From Nostoc sp. CHAB 5844 (GTDB lineage Bacteria > Cyanobacteriota > Cyanobacteriia > Cyanobacteriales > Nostocaceae), in NCBI RefSeq assembly GCF_020829595.1, contig NZ_JAIVFW010000003.1, positions 124,001-188,000 of the forward strand: a DNA stretch of 64,000 nt. The letters run 5' to 3'. Position 1 is the stretch's first letter; each line of letters opens with the position of its first letter. Position numbers and translations under genes: made by a program. The notes under the pieces were generated by a model. That model saw only the letters and a list, made by a program, of their open reading frames with translations. It had not been told where the DNA came from and did not search any database. Positions 1 through 9,164 of the stretch are shown here, in pieces.

Positions 1-399
1 TGGTTGGACTCCAATCAAATTAATCCAAGCATCTGGTGAACTGTCCAAATCAGGTAACTCTTCTGACAAAATATGAAAAACTTGCAAATTCACCCCTGGC
101 AAATGTGCCAATGTTAAGCTCAAAGCAGCTTCTGCTTCTATCTCTTGGGTTTGTCCATTAGTTGTAGTCCCAATTACACCACCACCGCTACAACCAATCA
201 TCACAGGTACAGAAAGTTTTTCTGCCAGCAAAGGTAAAAGCCGGGAATACTCACTAGCAAAAGCAGATGAAATAAATACCAGCCCTAAATCCGCCGGTGC
301 TGTTAACGAAGAAGTAGTTTGTTGCACCGCATCTGTAACAGCGGCTTCTAGAGAAGGACGGGTTGATAGGGCATTAGCCCACTGCATTTGATCTGCCAT
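1..399 (-). CDS. FIST N-terminal domain protein (partial)
   Basis: The gene starts at ATG 399 and runs off the left edge, so only about 133 N-terminal residues are visible. The product begins MADQMQWANALSTRPSLEAA and contains a stretch reading LGLVFISSAFASEY, then VPVMIGCSGGGVIGT. This matches the N-terminal part of FIST sensory proteins, which in bacteria are thought to bind small ligands and are often linked to signalling. No membrane segment is seen in the visible part. The gene is divergent from cp12, with about 370 bp between them. Family assignment rests on the GCSGGGVIG-like core; the ligand is unknown. Confidence 0.75.
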   Translation of the reverse strand, partial: MADQMQWANALSTRPSLEAAVTDAVQQTTSSLTAPADLGLVFISSAFASEYSRLLPLLAEKLSVPVMIGCSGGGVIGTTTNGQTQEIEAEAALSLTLAHLPGVNLQVFHILSEELPDLDSSPDAWINLIGVQP

Positions 400-770
400 G
401 AAATTTCATCTCTTCCTTTTTCGTCGTGCTTTTAGCCCAAGGTTTTGACGAGGCAAAGCCACCTAAAAGACTGCCTCACTGTACTGCTTCACCTCCTACA
501 TAGCTGCCTTTAAAGACAGTTATTCATCAATTCCTATTACTGCAATAAATATAGTTTATAGATGTACTTTCGCAGTACGGACTCTATAAAATCTTAAAAG
601 ATAGACAAAGATACAGTGTGGATAACCCAATTTGCTGTAGTTATTAATCATCCGGCTACCAAACTAAGTCGATTAACATAATTAGGTAGAATAATAAGTG
701 ATAGTACAGAAAATAGAAATTTTTGAATTTTTCTATACTAGTATTAACAACACACAACAAAATCAAAGCT
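400..770. other. Divergent intergenic region (FIST gene / cp12)
   Basis: 371 bp, AT-rich, between two divergent starts, so it must hold both promoters. I see no strong inverted repeat, no RNA gene and no credible small ORF. Confidence 0.5.
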
Positions 771-1010
771 ATGAGCGAAACCAAAGCAAAAGCTGACATT
801 CAAGAACAAATTCAACAAGAAGTAGAACAAGCTCGTGCTGTCTGTGATGTCTCAGGTAGCAATTCTGCTGAGTGTGCAGCAGCTTGGGATGCAGTTGAAG
901 AACTGCAAGCTGAAGCCTCTCATCAGCGCCAAAGTAAGCCCAAAAATTCCTTGGAACAATACTGCGACGACAACCCAGAAGCAGCTGAGTGCCGGGTTTA
1001 CGATGAATAG
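771..1010 (+). CDS. cp12: CP12 Calvin-cycle regulatory protein
   Basis: A 79-residue acidic protein. I start it at ATG 771 (MSETKAKADIQEQ), which gives the usual CP12 length; an in-frame start at 723 would add 16 residues unlike CP12. The hallmarks are visible: an N-terminal cysteine pair (VCDVSGSNSAEC), the AWDAVEEL core, and a C-terminal cysteine pair (YCDDNPEAAEC) ending RVYDE. CP12 is an intrinsically disordered scaffold that, when its disulfides form in the dark, ties together GAPDH and phosphoribulokinase and shuts down the Calvin cycle. A ferredoxin-thioredoxin reductase subunit, part of the redox chain controlling CP12, is also in this window (ftrC). It appears monocistronic. Confidence 0.95.
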   Translation: MSETKAKADIQEQIQQEVEQARAVCDVSGSNSAECAAAWDAVEELQAEASHQRQSKPKNSLEQYCDDNPEAAECRVYDE

Positions 1011-1435
1011 TCATTGAGTGGGTAAATTTCTGTTCATCCAACAGGCAAGCAACCAAAATCTGTTTACTGAGACCTTGTACTTCATGCTCTTTGGGGTACG
1101 TTTCGTAACCGACCCTCAATATAAGTTGTCAGTTTGTACAAGATACAAAAGTAAAAGATCTGCAAGTTGCTTGTTTTTTTACCTACAAATGAGTAAATTT
1201 CAGCCAAATGATGGATGAGGTAAGTACCTACATATTAATATTGTTTAAATATTTAGCAATTTTTAATTAGTTCCAAATCCTAGTATCTATAACTACTGTT
1301 TATCTCCTCTTCCTTGTTTTAGCGCTCAATTAGGTAATTTATTTTGCATGACTATTTAAAGTATTTGCTGAAGTATCCGTTATATTAAATATCTGTTCTT
1401 CATGCAAACTTTTTATTTATCGTCTGGCAAAAACA
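1011..1435. other. Intergenic stretch without gene
   Basis: 425 bp between cp12 and the DUF3177 gene. The only open frames are short, lack ribosome sites and have no recognisable product. I see no strong terminator hairpin after cp12. Confidence 0.5.
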
Positions 1436-2029
1436 ATGGCAGAAGTGTGGTTCCGTCCTTATATCTGGACTGATTATCGACTGGCAGTATTATTTACGTT
1501 GATTATTCCGCTAATTCTCCTAATTTGGGCATTTGTACAAAAGGCAGAAGGGATGCAACGTCTGTTAATGATTTATTGGCGAGTCGCTAGTCTTTTGGCA
1601 ATTACAATCTACTTAATGATTGCTGAGTATCCAGTTAGCTTTATTTCCGGGTTAGTAGCACGTATTTTGATTCCCATTTCTTTATGGTTTTGGGTGGATC
1701 TCAATGATGAAATTGAGTATCAACCAAGTGGGCCGCTGAAACTGATTTTTACATCTTGGCGTTGGGCTGTGACAGTTTATAGCCTGCTTGGTGCGATCGC
1801 TTTTATCCCGTTTATCGGTTGTGCCTTTTCGGAAACAGCAATTAAAACTCCCTATTGTCGAGTCTGGTTTGAAGCGCCCTTACTCTTTAAAGACTATTTC
1901 CATCACAATAGCAAGCCTGCATTTCTCGGTTTTCTGGGCATCGTCTTTTTAGTGATTTATGTGCTTTACTTAAGCTACTTTGTTCTGATCAAGCTGGGCA
2001 AACAAGGACGTTCAGCGACACCTCATTAA
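1436..2029 (+). CDS. DUF3177-family membrane protein
   Basis: A 197-residue protein with about five hydrophobic segments: LFTLIIPLILLIWAF near residues 19-34, two more around 48-83, one near 110-125 and a C-terminal one around 163-185. The sequence (PYIWTDYRLAVLF at the start, WFWVDLNDEIEY in the middle) fits the DUF3177 family, conserved in cyanobacteria and of unknown function. It is followed after only 27 bp by the 2057 gene, so the two may be co-transcribed. No enzyme motif is visible. Confidence 0.75.
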   Translation: MAEVWFRPYIWTDYRLAVLFTLIIPLILLIWAFVQKAEGMQRLLMIYWRVASLLAITIYLMIAEYPVSFISGLVARILIPISLWFWVDLNDEIEYQPSGPLKLIFTSWRWAVTVYSLLGAIAFIPFIGCAFSETAIKTPYCRVWFEAPLLFKDYFHHNSKPAFLGFLGIVFLVIYVLYLSYFVLIKLGKQGRSATPH

Positions 2030-2056
2030 TTAACTAAATGACAAAGTTCCAATTTA

Positions 2057-2356
2057 ATGAATAATTCCATTGGCAAGCGGCTAGAACAATACACCATCAA
2101 ACGCCCCCAAGAAGTTTTATTAATCACGGTGGAAATAGCCGATGAACAAGACAAAATTGCAGTTTTCAAAGGTTTTTCAAGTTCTTTGATGCGCCCTACT
2201 GCTTTTGATCCTGATGTCCCAGTGCTATTAGATGAGGCCACAATTCTCAGTATTGATCGCATAGCCAGCCCTTATAACCCTGAAGCACCCCGCTATATTC
2301 AAAGAGGCATCTCTTGGGAAGCAATGCAAGCTTTGTTGGCAGAAGCCGGGGTATAA
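2057..2356 (+). CDS. Conserved cyanobacterial hypothetical protein (DUF7734-like)
   Basis: A 99-residue soluble protein. Its N-terminal half (RPQEVLLITVEIADEQDKIAVFKGFSSSLMRPT) looks like a small beta-rich domain, and it ends with an RYIQRGISWEAMQALL helix. I recognise it as a short conserved cyanobacterial protein of unknown function; the DUF7734 label is from memory and uncertain. It lies between the DUF3177 gene (27 bp upstream) and cbiD (82 bp downstream, separated by tandem repeats), all on the plus strand. No catalytic residues can be proposed. Confidence 0.65.
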   Translation: MNNSIGKRLEQYTIKRPQEVLLITVEIADEQDKIAVFKGFSSSLMRPTAFDPDVPVLLDEATILSIDRIASPYNPEAPRYIQRGISWEAMQALLAEAGV

Positions 2357-2384
2357 AGTATGAAGTGTGAAGTATGAAGTGTGA
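2357..2384 (+). repeat. Tandem heptamer repeat (AGTATGA/AGTGTGA)
   Basis: Two perfect copies of the 14-mer AGTATGAAGTGTGA, itself two related heptamers, directly after the 2057 gene stop. This is the cyanobacterial short tandemly repeated repetitive (STRR) type. Confidence 0.85.
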
Positions 2385-2413
2385 AATTTTATCTTTTTGA
2401 CTATGGACAAATC

Positions 2414-2441
2414 ACAAATGACCAATGACAAATGACCAATG
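2414..2441 (+). repeat. Tandem heptamer repeat (ACAAATG/ACCAATG) holding the cbiD start
   Basis: Four heptamers alternate ACAAATG and ACCAATG without interruption. The last ATG (2439-2441) is the start codon assigned to cbiD, so this gene's translation start region is built from repeat DNA. Confidence 0.85.
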
Positions 2442-3554
2442 ACCAAGGCTGGATACACTTTACCTGTTTTTGCCTGTGCTGCGGCTGTGGCGGCGTTACA
2501 TTGGTTACGTCAGCGTCAGTCGCTGCAAACGGTGGCGGTTGATTTAATCGCACCGCCGCAAATTGCCGAAATACCAATAGAACAAGTCGCGGGGCTATCG
2601 GAAAATATGGCTCTAGCAATTACTCGTAGTGACCCTGGTGATAATCTTGACCTCACACGCGATACACCAGTTTGGGCAATGGTGGAGTGGGGTGGTGAAG
2701 CCAAGGAAGCAGTCACTATCAAAGGTGGCGAAGGTATTGGGAAAAATGTCAATGCTAATGACCAGCCTGCCATTTATAGTTATGCTCAAAGGTTATTGCA
2801 AGAGAATTTGCGGCGGATGCTAACACTGGGTGAAAAAATCACCGTGACGATTATTTTACCGTTCGGGCGATCGCTTGCGGTGCGAACTTCTAATGCTGCC
2901 TTTGGTGTAGTTGAAGGACTTTCGTTATTAGGCACAACCGGGATTTCCCAACCCTTAAGTTCACCTGATCAGTTAGCGGCTTTTCGGACAGAATTACAAC
3001 AAAAAGCCAGCCGTTTTGCAAGTTTGGTATTTTGCATTGGTGAGAACGGTTTAGATTTAGCGCAAAAACTCGGTATTAATCCCGAACAGTTAGTAAAAAC
3101 TGCTAACTGGCTGGGGCCGATGTTAGTTGAAGCTGATGCTTTGGGCGTTAAAGAAATCTTATTGTTCGGCTATCACGGCAAGTTGCTGAAACTAGCTGGG
3201 GGAATTTTTCACACCCATCATCATTTAGCTGATGGTCGGCGGGAAATTTTAGCAGCCCACTGTGCGTTGGCAGGTATGAAGTCATCAGATATACAACAAA
3301 TATTTAATAGTGCAACTGCGGAAACTGCACTAAAATATTTAAGAGAATTAGATGCTTCAGGTGATAGTGATTGGGTAAATCAAGTTTATAGTGCGATCGC
3401 TCAAGCCATTGATACGCGTTCTCAAGAATACATGCAAAATCATAATAACCGAAGCACAGCAGTACCAACTTGTGGCTCAATTCTCTTTGACCGCGATCGC
3501 AAAATTATCATAAAGAGCAAAACTGCTTGTTTCTTAATCGAAAAATTATGTTAA
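2439..3554 (+). CDS. cbiD: Cobalt-precorrin-5B (C1)-methyltransferase CbiD
   Basis: A 371-residue protein with the CbiD signature at its N-terminus (GYTLPVFACAAAVAAL) followed by the family core ITRSDPGDNLDLTRDTPVWA. Further on are GEGIGKN, TSNAAFGVVEGLSLLGTTGI and LFGYHGKLLKLAGGIFHTHHH, all expected for CbiD. It methylates C1 of the corrin ring in cobalamin synthesis, using SAM. Another corrin-pathway gene, the CbiG-CobJ fusion, is about 34 kb away. The start codon lies within a heptamer repeat array with no clear ribosome site. The last 30 or so residues after RSQEYMQNHNNRS look unusual for the family and cover a HIP1-like site, so the C-terminal end may have been extended. Confidence 0.93.
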   Translation: MTKAGYTLPVFACAAAVAALHWLRQRQSLQTVAVDLIAPPQIAEIPIEQVAGLSENMALAITRSDPGDNLDLTRDTPVWAMVEWGGEAKEAVTIKGGEGIGKNVNANDQPAIYSYAQRLLQENLRRMLTLGEKITVTIILPFGRSLAVRTSNAAFGVVEGLSLLGTTGISQPLSSPDQLAAFRTELQQKASRFASLVFCIGENGLDLAQKLGINPEQLVKTANWLGPMLVEADALGVKEILLFGYHGKLLKLAGGIFHTHHHLADGRREILAAHCALAGMKSSDIQQIFNSATAETALKYLRELDASGDSDWVNQVYSAIAQAIDTRSQEYMQNHNNRSTAVPTCGSILFDRDRKIIIKSKTACFLIEKLC

Positions 3555-3924
3555 CTTAATATGAATAATCATTAATAATCCAAATAAATAGCTTTTTCAG
3601 TAACCACTCTAGGGTAAGTTATTCCTTCTAATACCATGTCAGATTGATTGGCCGAGCAAACGCTTTATAACCTGCGTTTGTAGGGGACTCGTTTACCATT
3701 TACAAGCCGAAACAGGTAGATATAGTCAAGTGCTGAGTGCTGAGAAGCCACTGCGTTGCGAACTTTCCCAAAGTTGAAGCAAGTGGCGTTGCTGAGTAGC
3801 AAACCCAGTTCATTCAAGAACTTGAGCAATCAACACCGCCCTAATCTATGTAACTACGGCTATAGATGGTATTTTTGTCAGACTACTGTGCAACTATCTA
3901 CTACTTCATTCACACTCCCCCATC
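3555..3924. other. Intergenic region upstream of guaA
   Basis: 370 bp. It holds a doubled heptamer (GTGCTGAGTGCTGAG near 3731-3745) and a GC-richer dispersed-repeat-like patch (about 3745-3800). I see no gene I can support. Confidence 0.5.
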
Positions 3925-5547
3925 ATGAATACAGCGGTGACTCTACTAACCGAACAAGCGCCTCAACCAGTAGAAGAATTGAGGCAGCTTGAGCGTCAAA
4001 TGATTATTATTCTCGACTTTGGCTCTCAGTATTCCGAACTGATTGCCCGACGCATTCGGGAAACTCAAGTATATTCTGAGGTTCTGTCTTATCGCACCAC
4101 AGCCGAACAATTGCGGCAACTCAACCCCAAAGGCATCATTCTCTCTGGCGGGCCAAGTTCAGTTTACAGTGAAAAAGCTCCCCATTGTGACCCAGAAATT
4201 TGGCATTTAGGAATTCCTATTCTGGGCGTGTGCTATGGGATGCAGTTGATGGTGAATCAACTCGGTGGAGAAGTCGCAAAAGCCGATCGCGGTGAGTATG
4301 GCAAAGCCTCATTATATATAGATGATCCTACCGACTTATTAACCAACGTCGAAGATGGCACAACCATGTGGATGAGTCACGGAGACTCCGTGATCAAAAT
4401 GCCGCCTGGTTTTGAAGTTTTAGCACATACAGAAAATACTCCTTGTGCTGCTATTGCTGACCACGAAAAGAAACTGTACGGCGTGCAGTTCCATCCCGAA
4501 GTTGTGCATTCTATCGGTGGATTGGCCCTGATTCGCAACTTTGTTTATCATATCTGCAAATGCGAACCCACCTGGACAACCGCAGCATTTGTAGAAGAAG
4601 CAATCCGCGAAATTCGGGGTAAAATTGGCGATAAACGCGTACTTTTGGCATTATCTGGGGGAGTTGATTCTTCTACTCTAGCGTTTTTGTTGCATAAAGC
4701 GATCGGTGATCAGCTGACTTGTGTATTTATCGACCAAGGCTTCATGCGGAAATATGAGCCAGAAAGATTGGTGAAGTTGTTCCAAGAGCAGTTTCATATC
4801 CCTGTAGAATATGTAAATGCCCGCGATCGCTTCTTGGATACTATTGCAGGTGTCACCGACCCCGAAGAAAAACGCCGTCGCATCGGTCATGAATTCATTA
4901 GTACATTTGAAGAAGCATCTAAACGCCTTGGCCCCTTTGACTATTTAGCCCAAGGCACACTTTATCCAGATGTCATCGAATCTGCGGATACCAACGTTGA
5001 CCCCCAAACTGGTGAACGAGTAGCTGTCAAAATTAAAAGCCATCATAATGTTGGTGGTTTGCCCAAAGATTTGCGATTTAAACTAGTAGAACCCCTGCGG
5101 AAACTATTTAAAGATGAAGTCCGTAAAGTTGGTCGTTCTATTGGTTTACCAGAAGAAATAGTTCAACGGCAACCCTTCCCCGGCCCTGGTTTAGCAATTC
5201 GCATCATCGGCGAAGTCACTGCCGAACGTTTGAATATTCTCCGCGATGCCGATTTAATCGTGCGGCAAGAAATCAATCAGCGTGGCTTATACAACGAAGT
5301 TTGGCAAGCCTTTGCTGTCTTATTGCCAATTCGCAGTGTCGGTGTTATGGGTGATCAACGTACTTATGCCTTTCCGATAGTTTTGCGGATTGTCACTAGT
5401 GAAGATGGCATGACCGCAGATTGGGCGCGTCTCCCTTATGATGTTTTGGAAGTAATTTCTAACCGAATTGTGAATGAAGTTAAAGGTGTAAACCGTGTAG
5501 TTTACGACATCACATCCAAGCCACCTGGAACCATCGAATGGGAGTAA
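3925..5547 (+). CDS. guaA: GMP synthase (glutamine-hydrolysing)
   Basis: 540 residues, normal length for GuaA, converting XMP to GMP with glutamine and ATP. The class I amidotransferase domain is at about residues 28-215: the nucleophile Cys lies in GVCYGMQL and the His/Glu pair in FHPEVVHS. The ATP-pyrophosphatase P-loop follows ([14 protein letters not shown], about residue 240). The C-terminal dimerisation domain has [17 protein letters not shown] and ends KPPGTIEWE, the family's standard ending. Start ATG 3925 gives the [13 protein letters not shown] leader seen in cyanobacterial GuaA. A strong hairpin terminator follows. Confidence 0.98.
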   Translation: MNTAVTLLTEQAPQPVEELRQLERQMIIILDFGSQYSELIARRIRETQVYSEVLSYRTTAEQLRQLNPKGIILSGGPSSVYSEKAPHCDPEIWHLGIPILGVCYGMQLMVNQLGGEVAKADRGEYGKASLYIDDPTDLLTNVEDGTTMWMSHGDSVIKMPPGFEVLAHTENTPCAAIADHEKKLYGVQFHPEVVHSIGGLALIRNFVYHICKCEPTWTTAAFVEEAIREIRGKIGDKRVLLALSGGVDSSTLAFLLHKAIGDQLTCVFIDQGFMRKYEPERLVKLFQEQFHIPVEYVNARDRFLDTIAGVTDPEEKRRRIGHEFISTFEEASKRLGPFDYLAQGTLYPDVIESADTNVDPQTGERVAVKIKSHHNVGGLPKDLRFKLVEPLRKLFKDEVRKVGRSIGLPEEIVQRQPFPGPGLAIRIIGEVTAERLNILRDADLIVRQEINQRGLYNEVWQAFAVLLPIRSVGVMGDQRTYAFPIVLRIVTSEDGMTADWARLPYDVLEVISNRIVNEVKGVNRVVYDITSKPPGTIEWE

Positions 5548-5594
5548 TTAAATAGAAGTTTTGATGAGTAAAACAAAATTTAAATGAAAAATTG

Positions 5595-5621
5595 AGGTGG
5601 GAAATTCCCACCTTTTTTTAT
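5595..5621 (+). terminator. Rho-independent terminator of guaA
   Basis: An AGGTGGGAA / TTCCCACCT hairpin (5595-5603 and 5605-5613) followed directly by a T run, about 50 bp after the guaA stop. Confidence 0.85.
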
Positions 5622-5813
5622 TTTAGATTTCGCGCAAAGGCGGGGCAGCGCCGTGGTGATACCAATTCATATCAAGTTCGGGTGACAAATTATTGGTAAT
5701 ATTTCCGCTTTTGTATCAATAACTTCAACTAATCGCAACCCAACGCTCTATTTCTGTCCAAAGCGATCGCGACATAATTTGCTTTAATTTAATACTTCAT
5801 CTAATTATAAAAA

Positions 5814-5899
5814 ACTGTGAACTTCCGGTGATATTGGGTTAGAAAAGAAACATAAAAATCATCAAAATCACTAACTGGTTAGAAAATCGTGCTAGTGCG
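5814..5899 (+). pseudogene. Decayed duplicate of the DUF58 gene 5' end
   Basis: This stretch is nearly identical to 7648-7734, the promoter-proximal region and first codons of the DUF58 gene, including ACTGTGAACTTCCGGTGAT. The start codon position reads ATA here instead of ATG, and a 3-base difference lies nearby. Similarity stops after about 14 codons. It is a direct repeat 1.83 kb from the intact copy. Confidence 0.8.
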
Positions 5900-6063
5900 A
5901 TCTCCATATTCCATAGGCTGAGTAAAGGCACACAAGAGATAGCAGTCTAGTAAATCTATATTGCGCTGTAACCCAACACCAAATCATCACCAAGTTATTA
6001 AAGTTTGTAGCATATTGTATTACAATTGATAACCTTACAGACTTAACTGGAGTTCATCTAGGA

Positions 6064-6543
6064 ATGCGAATTGAACCATACGACCCCTGCCACCTTGATG
6101 CTGTGATTCGTCTTTCGCTGCGGGCATGGACTCCGGTCTTTGATTCGATTCAGAAAGCGATGGATGCTGATGTGTACCGAGCATTCTATCCCGATAATTG
6201 GCGTGTGAACCAGCAAAAGGCTGTCGAGGATGTCTGCGCTGCGGAAGACACAAATGTATGGGTTGCGATCAATGCAGGTTCTACTGTGGGCTTTGTAGCC
6301 GTGAAACTACACTCAGAGGACAGCATGGGTGAAATCTACATGGTCGCAGTTGATCCAGACTTTCAAGGTCAAGGCATTGGCAGCGCTCTGATACAATTCG
6401 TTTTAAATTGGATGAAAGATACTGAGATGTCTATTGCTATGGTTGAGACTGGAGGTGATCCCGGTCATGCTCCAGCACGTCACACCTATGAAAAAATGGG
6501 CTTCGGGCTGTTCCCAGTCGCCAGATACTTCAAAAAACTCTAA
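6064..6543 (+). CDS. GNAT-family N-acetyltransferase
   Basis: A 159-residue GNAT fold protein. The acetyl-CoA binding motif A is clear at about residues 98-112 (VAVDPDFQGQGIGSAL), with the beta4 strand GEIYMVAVDP before it and a C-terminal ARHTYEKMGFGLFPVARYFKK motif B region. The N-terminus reads MRIEPYDPCHLDAVIRLSLRAW. An AGGA element directly precedes the ATG. The substrate cannot be inferred. It lies between two copies of the DUF58 5' end, so it may be part of a block inserted or duplicated there. Confidence 0.85.
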   Translation: MRIEPYDPCHLDAVIRLSLRAWTPVFDSIQKAMDADVYRAFYPDNWRVNQQKAVEDVCAAEDTNVWVAINAGSTVGFVAVKLHSEDSMGEIYMVAVDPDFQGQGIGSALIQFVLNWMKDTEMSIAMVETGGDPGHAPARHTYEKMGFGLFPVARYFKKL

Positions 6544-6800
6544 GTGCGATCGCTCTTGTTTGCGCCTACTCTTCTTCTAACGGAGATCCTACGCGAATGA
6601 GAAGCCGCTACCGCGTCTATGCACGAAACTTCTAATAATTTCGTAACCAATTCAAAATCAAGTTTATTAACTCCGATACTGATATAAAAGTTCGCGCAGT
6701 GCTTCTTGGATCACTGTCTTAATAAGTGCGTTTTGCTACTGAAATGACTTCATACTAATTTTCGTTCAGACAACTGGCATTATTTAAAAATACAAAAAAT

Positions 6801-7163
6801 CTACAACTGCTCGTTAGACAGTAAAGGCTCAAATGATTGGTAAGCTTCATAATTGCGAAAATGACGAACATACAAATCAACGCCATCTTCACATGAATCA
6901 AATTCATCATCCAAAACTGAGTTAACATCTACCACTTGTTTCAATGACCAAGTAATAGTTTCTCCATTTTCGTTTTTATAGCTAACAGTTTCATTCTTAG
7001 CATAATTCAAAGCTTTTGTTTTTGCATCTTCTAAAGAAGTAGCTTTAATTAAAACAAAGCTTTCTTGGTACAAAGGTTGATAATCAAGTGCATCTGAAGA
7101 TGATTTGTACAAGATTATCGCTATGTAGAACGATTCTTTTTTATTTACGCTTTCAGTTTTCAT
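6801..7163 (-). CDS. DUF4288-like small protein
   Basis: A 120-residue soluble protein starting MKTESVNKKESFYIAIILY. I chose ATG 7163 rather than the upstream 7205 start because AGGAGT sits 7 bases before it, the clearest Shine-Dalgarno in this part of the window. The YIAIILYKS start, the SLEDAKTKALNYAKN helix and ITWSLKQVVDVNSVLDD fit the DUF4288 family, whose function is unknown. It follows the 7183-7530 gene on the same strand with a gap of about 20 bp, so the two are likely co-transcribed. Confidence 0.65.
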   Translation of the reverse strand: MKTESVNKKESFYIAIILYKSSSDALDYQPLYQESFVLIKATSLEDAKTKALNYAKNETVSYKNENGETITWSLKQVVDVNSVLDDEFDSCEDGVDLYVRHFRNYEAYQSFEPLLSNEQL

Positions 7164-7182
7164 CACAAATACTCCTAATAAT

Positions 7183-7530
7183 TTATTTTTTGAATCTACC
7201 ATCATTCAATAACTTCCAAGCTTTTTTCCCAAGAGCAGACTTATTTCCTTTGATATCTTCTAAATAAGATTTCAAAAACTCGCTGGGAAACTCTCGTCGA
7301 ATAGATGCTTTTCGGCACACACTAATAAAAGTATCAGCAAATAAACTTAAGTTTTCGTTTGCTTCACAACTATCTCCTGGTCTAAATTGACTTATTAGTA
7401 AAAATTGCTGAGATAAATTTGTGTTGTTGTAATTATAGGTTAAAGTCTGGGAGTGAGCCGCAATAGGTTGTAAAAGCCATCCCACAGTTAACAGACAAAC
7501 TATTGGTTTTGGTAAATATTTTTGCAGCAT
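7183..7530 (-). CDS. Putative secreted protein, unknown function
   Basis: From ATG 7530 the product is 115 residues and opens with a convincing signal peptide (Lys near the start, then IVCLLTVGWLLQPIAAHSQ with an AHS-type cleavage site near residue 26-28). The longer frame starting at 7644 would bury this signal, so I prefer 7530, though no ribosome site is obvious. The mature part has two cysteines (GDSCEANEN and ISVCRKA) and a lysine-rich end. I do not recognise the family. It probably forms a two-gene unit with the DUF4288-like gene. Confidence 0.55.
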   Translation of the reverse strand: MLQKYLPKPIVCLLTVGWLLQPIAAHSQTLTYNYNNTNLSQQFLLISQFRPGDSCEANENLSLFADTFISVCRKASIRREFPSEFLKSYLEDIKGNKSALGKKAWKLLNDGRFKK

Positions 7531-7647
7531 AGAGTTAAAAAATAGCCAAATTCTAATTTTTTCATAAATAGCGAACTGTTTGATCGCTGAAACCAATAGT
7601 AAACTCAACGCTAGTTTTAAGTGCGATCGCCCTATCATCTCCATAAC

Positions 7648-7734
7648 ACTGTGAACTTCCGGTGATGTTGGGTTAAAAAAGAAACATGAAAATCATCAAA
7701 CCTATCACCAACTGGTTAGAGAATCGTGCAAGTA
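7648..7734 (+). repeat. Intact copy of the DUF58 5'-end direct repeat
   Basis: Partner of 5814-5899. It covers the 38 bases before ATG 7686 and the first 16 codons of the DUF58 gene. Differences from the other copy are scattered substitutions and one 3-base indel. Confidence 0.8.
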
Positions 7735-8852
7735 CCCCTACATATAGCGGTTGGGTACTCGCTGGAATTGCTGTTTGTTTTTTTGGCGCTGCTGTCAATA
7801 CGATGGCGGGTTGGCTGTACGCTATTAGCGGTGTGAGTGTGGCGCTGTTAGCAGTAGCGGCAGTTTTACCACCGCGATCGCTTGTTGGTTTAACTATCAC
7901 CCGCAGTTCTATTCAACCTGTCTCTGCCGGCGATGACCTAACTGTAGAATTAGAAATCCACAATTCTACACAACAATCTGCTAGTTTGCTGCAAGTTGAG
8001 GATATTTTGCCCTTCGTTTTGGGTAAGCCAATCAAACAGGCGATTGAAATTATTTCTCGTAAAAATAGTTACCGTTGGGTCTACTACCAACCTACCCAGC
8101 GCCGAGGTATTTATCGCTGGCACACTGTCGAATTAGCTACTGGCGCACCTTTAGGTTTATTTTGGTGTCGTCGTCAGCGAGATTGTGGCGCGACAGCAAT
8201 TGTTTACCCAACTGTATTACCTCTAACTACTTGCCCGTTAGTGGATGAAATGGGGCTGGAAGAGAGCAAAAAAGGCGATTCTATAAATAGACCTTTGCAG
8301 ACTGCGACATCGGGATTAGTGCGATCGCTTCGTCCCTATCGCATTGGCGACCCCACCAGACTCATCCACTGGCGAACTAGCGCCCGTTATGGTGAATTAC
8401 GAGTCCGAGAGTTAGAAGTGGTCACAGGTGGGCAAGAGATAGTTATTGCCTTAGATAGTGCTGGTATATGGCAGGAAAATGATTTTGAACAAGCAGTAAT
8501 TGCCGCAGCGAGTTTGTACTTTTACACACAACGTATGGGGATGCCAGTAAAACTGTGGACAGCATCGACAAGTTTGGTGAAAGGCAATACCACTGTTTTA
8601 GAAACCTTAGCAGGGACAACATCTCAAGAAGATGTCAACTCCACAGAAGCGCCAAACTATCCTTTAATTTGGTTAACTCAAAATTCTCTAACACTATCTT
8701 TTCTACCCCAAGGCAGTCGCTGGATTTTGTGGCAAAATAATAATTCCTCAGATCAAGAATCAGTAGTAGTAAATCGTGATTACCCTGGTATTGTTTTGCA
8801 AAGCGAACAGGCTCTGCAAGCTCAACTACAAAAACCTTTACAAGCATTGTAA
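7686..8852 (+). CDS. DUF58 domain-containing protein
   Basis: 388 residues. Two hydrophobic segments at about 22-40 and 44-62 (WVLAGIAVCFFGAAVNTMAGWLYAISGVSVALLAVAAVL) anchor it in the membrane. The DUF58 hallmark follows at about residues 216-245: LRPYRIGDPTRLIHWRTSAR, then ELRVRELE. The C-terminal part is a VWA-like fold (EIVIALDSAG). Family members often pair with MoxR ATPases and transglutaminase-like proteins, but none is adjacent here. A decayed duplicate of its 5' end lies 1.8 kb upstream. The cellular role is unknown. Confidence 0.9.
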   Translation: MKIIKPITNWLENRASTPTYSGWVLAGIAVCFFGAAVNTMAGWLYAISGVSVALLAVAAVLPPRSLVGLTITRSSIQPVSAGDDLTVELEIHNSTQQSASLLQVEDILPFVLGKPIKQAIEIISRKNSYRWVYYQPTQRRGIYRWHTVELATGAPLGLFWCRRQRDCGATAIVYPTVLPLTTCPLVDEMGLEESKKGDSINRPLQTATSGLVRSLRPYRIGDPTRLIHWRTSARYGELRVRELEVVTGGQEIVIALDSAGIWQENDFEQAVIAAASLYFYTQRMGMPVKLWTASTSLVKGNTTVLETLAGTTSQEDVNSTEAPNYPLIWLTQNSLTLSFLPQGSRWILWQNNNSSDQESVVVNRDYPGIVLQSEQALQAQLQKPLQAL

Positions 8853-8940
8853 ATGAGTATTTTATGTTAGGACTAAAGCTGCGTGTCATATTTTCTTTGT
8901 TTAGGCTGTCAATAGTCAATAGACCAAAAAACCTTGATTT

Positions 8941-8968
8941 TTGACCCTTGACCTTTGACCCTTGACTC
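8941..8968 (+). repeat. Tandem heptamer repeat (TTGACCC type)
   Basis: Four uninterrupted heptamers: TTGACCC, TTGACCT, TTGACCC, TTGACTC. STRR-type repeat between the DUF58 gene and ftrC. Confidence 0.85.
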
Positions 8969-9164
8969 TTCTACCAGAGAATAAGTGTGCCAGTTGCGTA
9001 AGTCCTGTTATGTATTCAATATTTCAATGAATGCTGATATGTGTAGGTTTTTGTGAGAACATCGTCATTGAATCTGATCAGGTTGGGGAGATATCCCCAG
9101 TAACAGCAGCTTGAGGCTGAGGTACAATGCAAAGAAATATTTAAATTATGAGCGGCCGATCCAC

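Noticed and set aside
769-1119. Minus-strand ORF over cp12
   Set aside because: Antisense shadow of a well-supported cp12 gene.
2357-2443. Possible CRISPR-like array at tandem repeats
   Set aside because: Repeats are contiguous heptamers without spacers; they are STRR-type. The same holds at 8941, 12987, 19267, 54471 and 58433.
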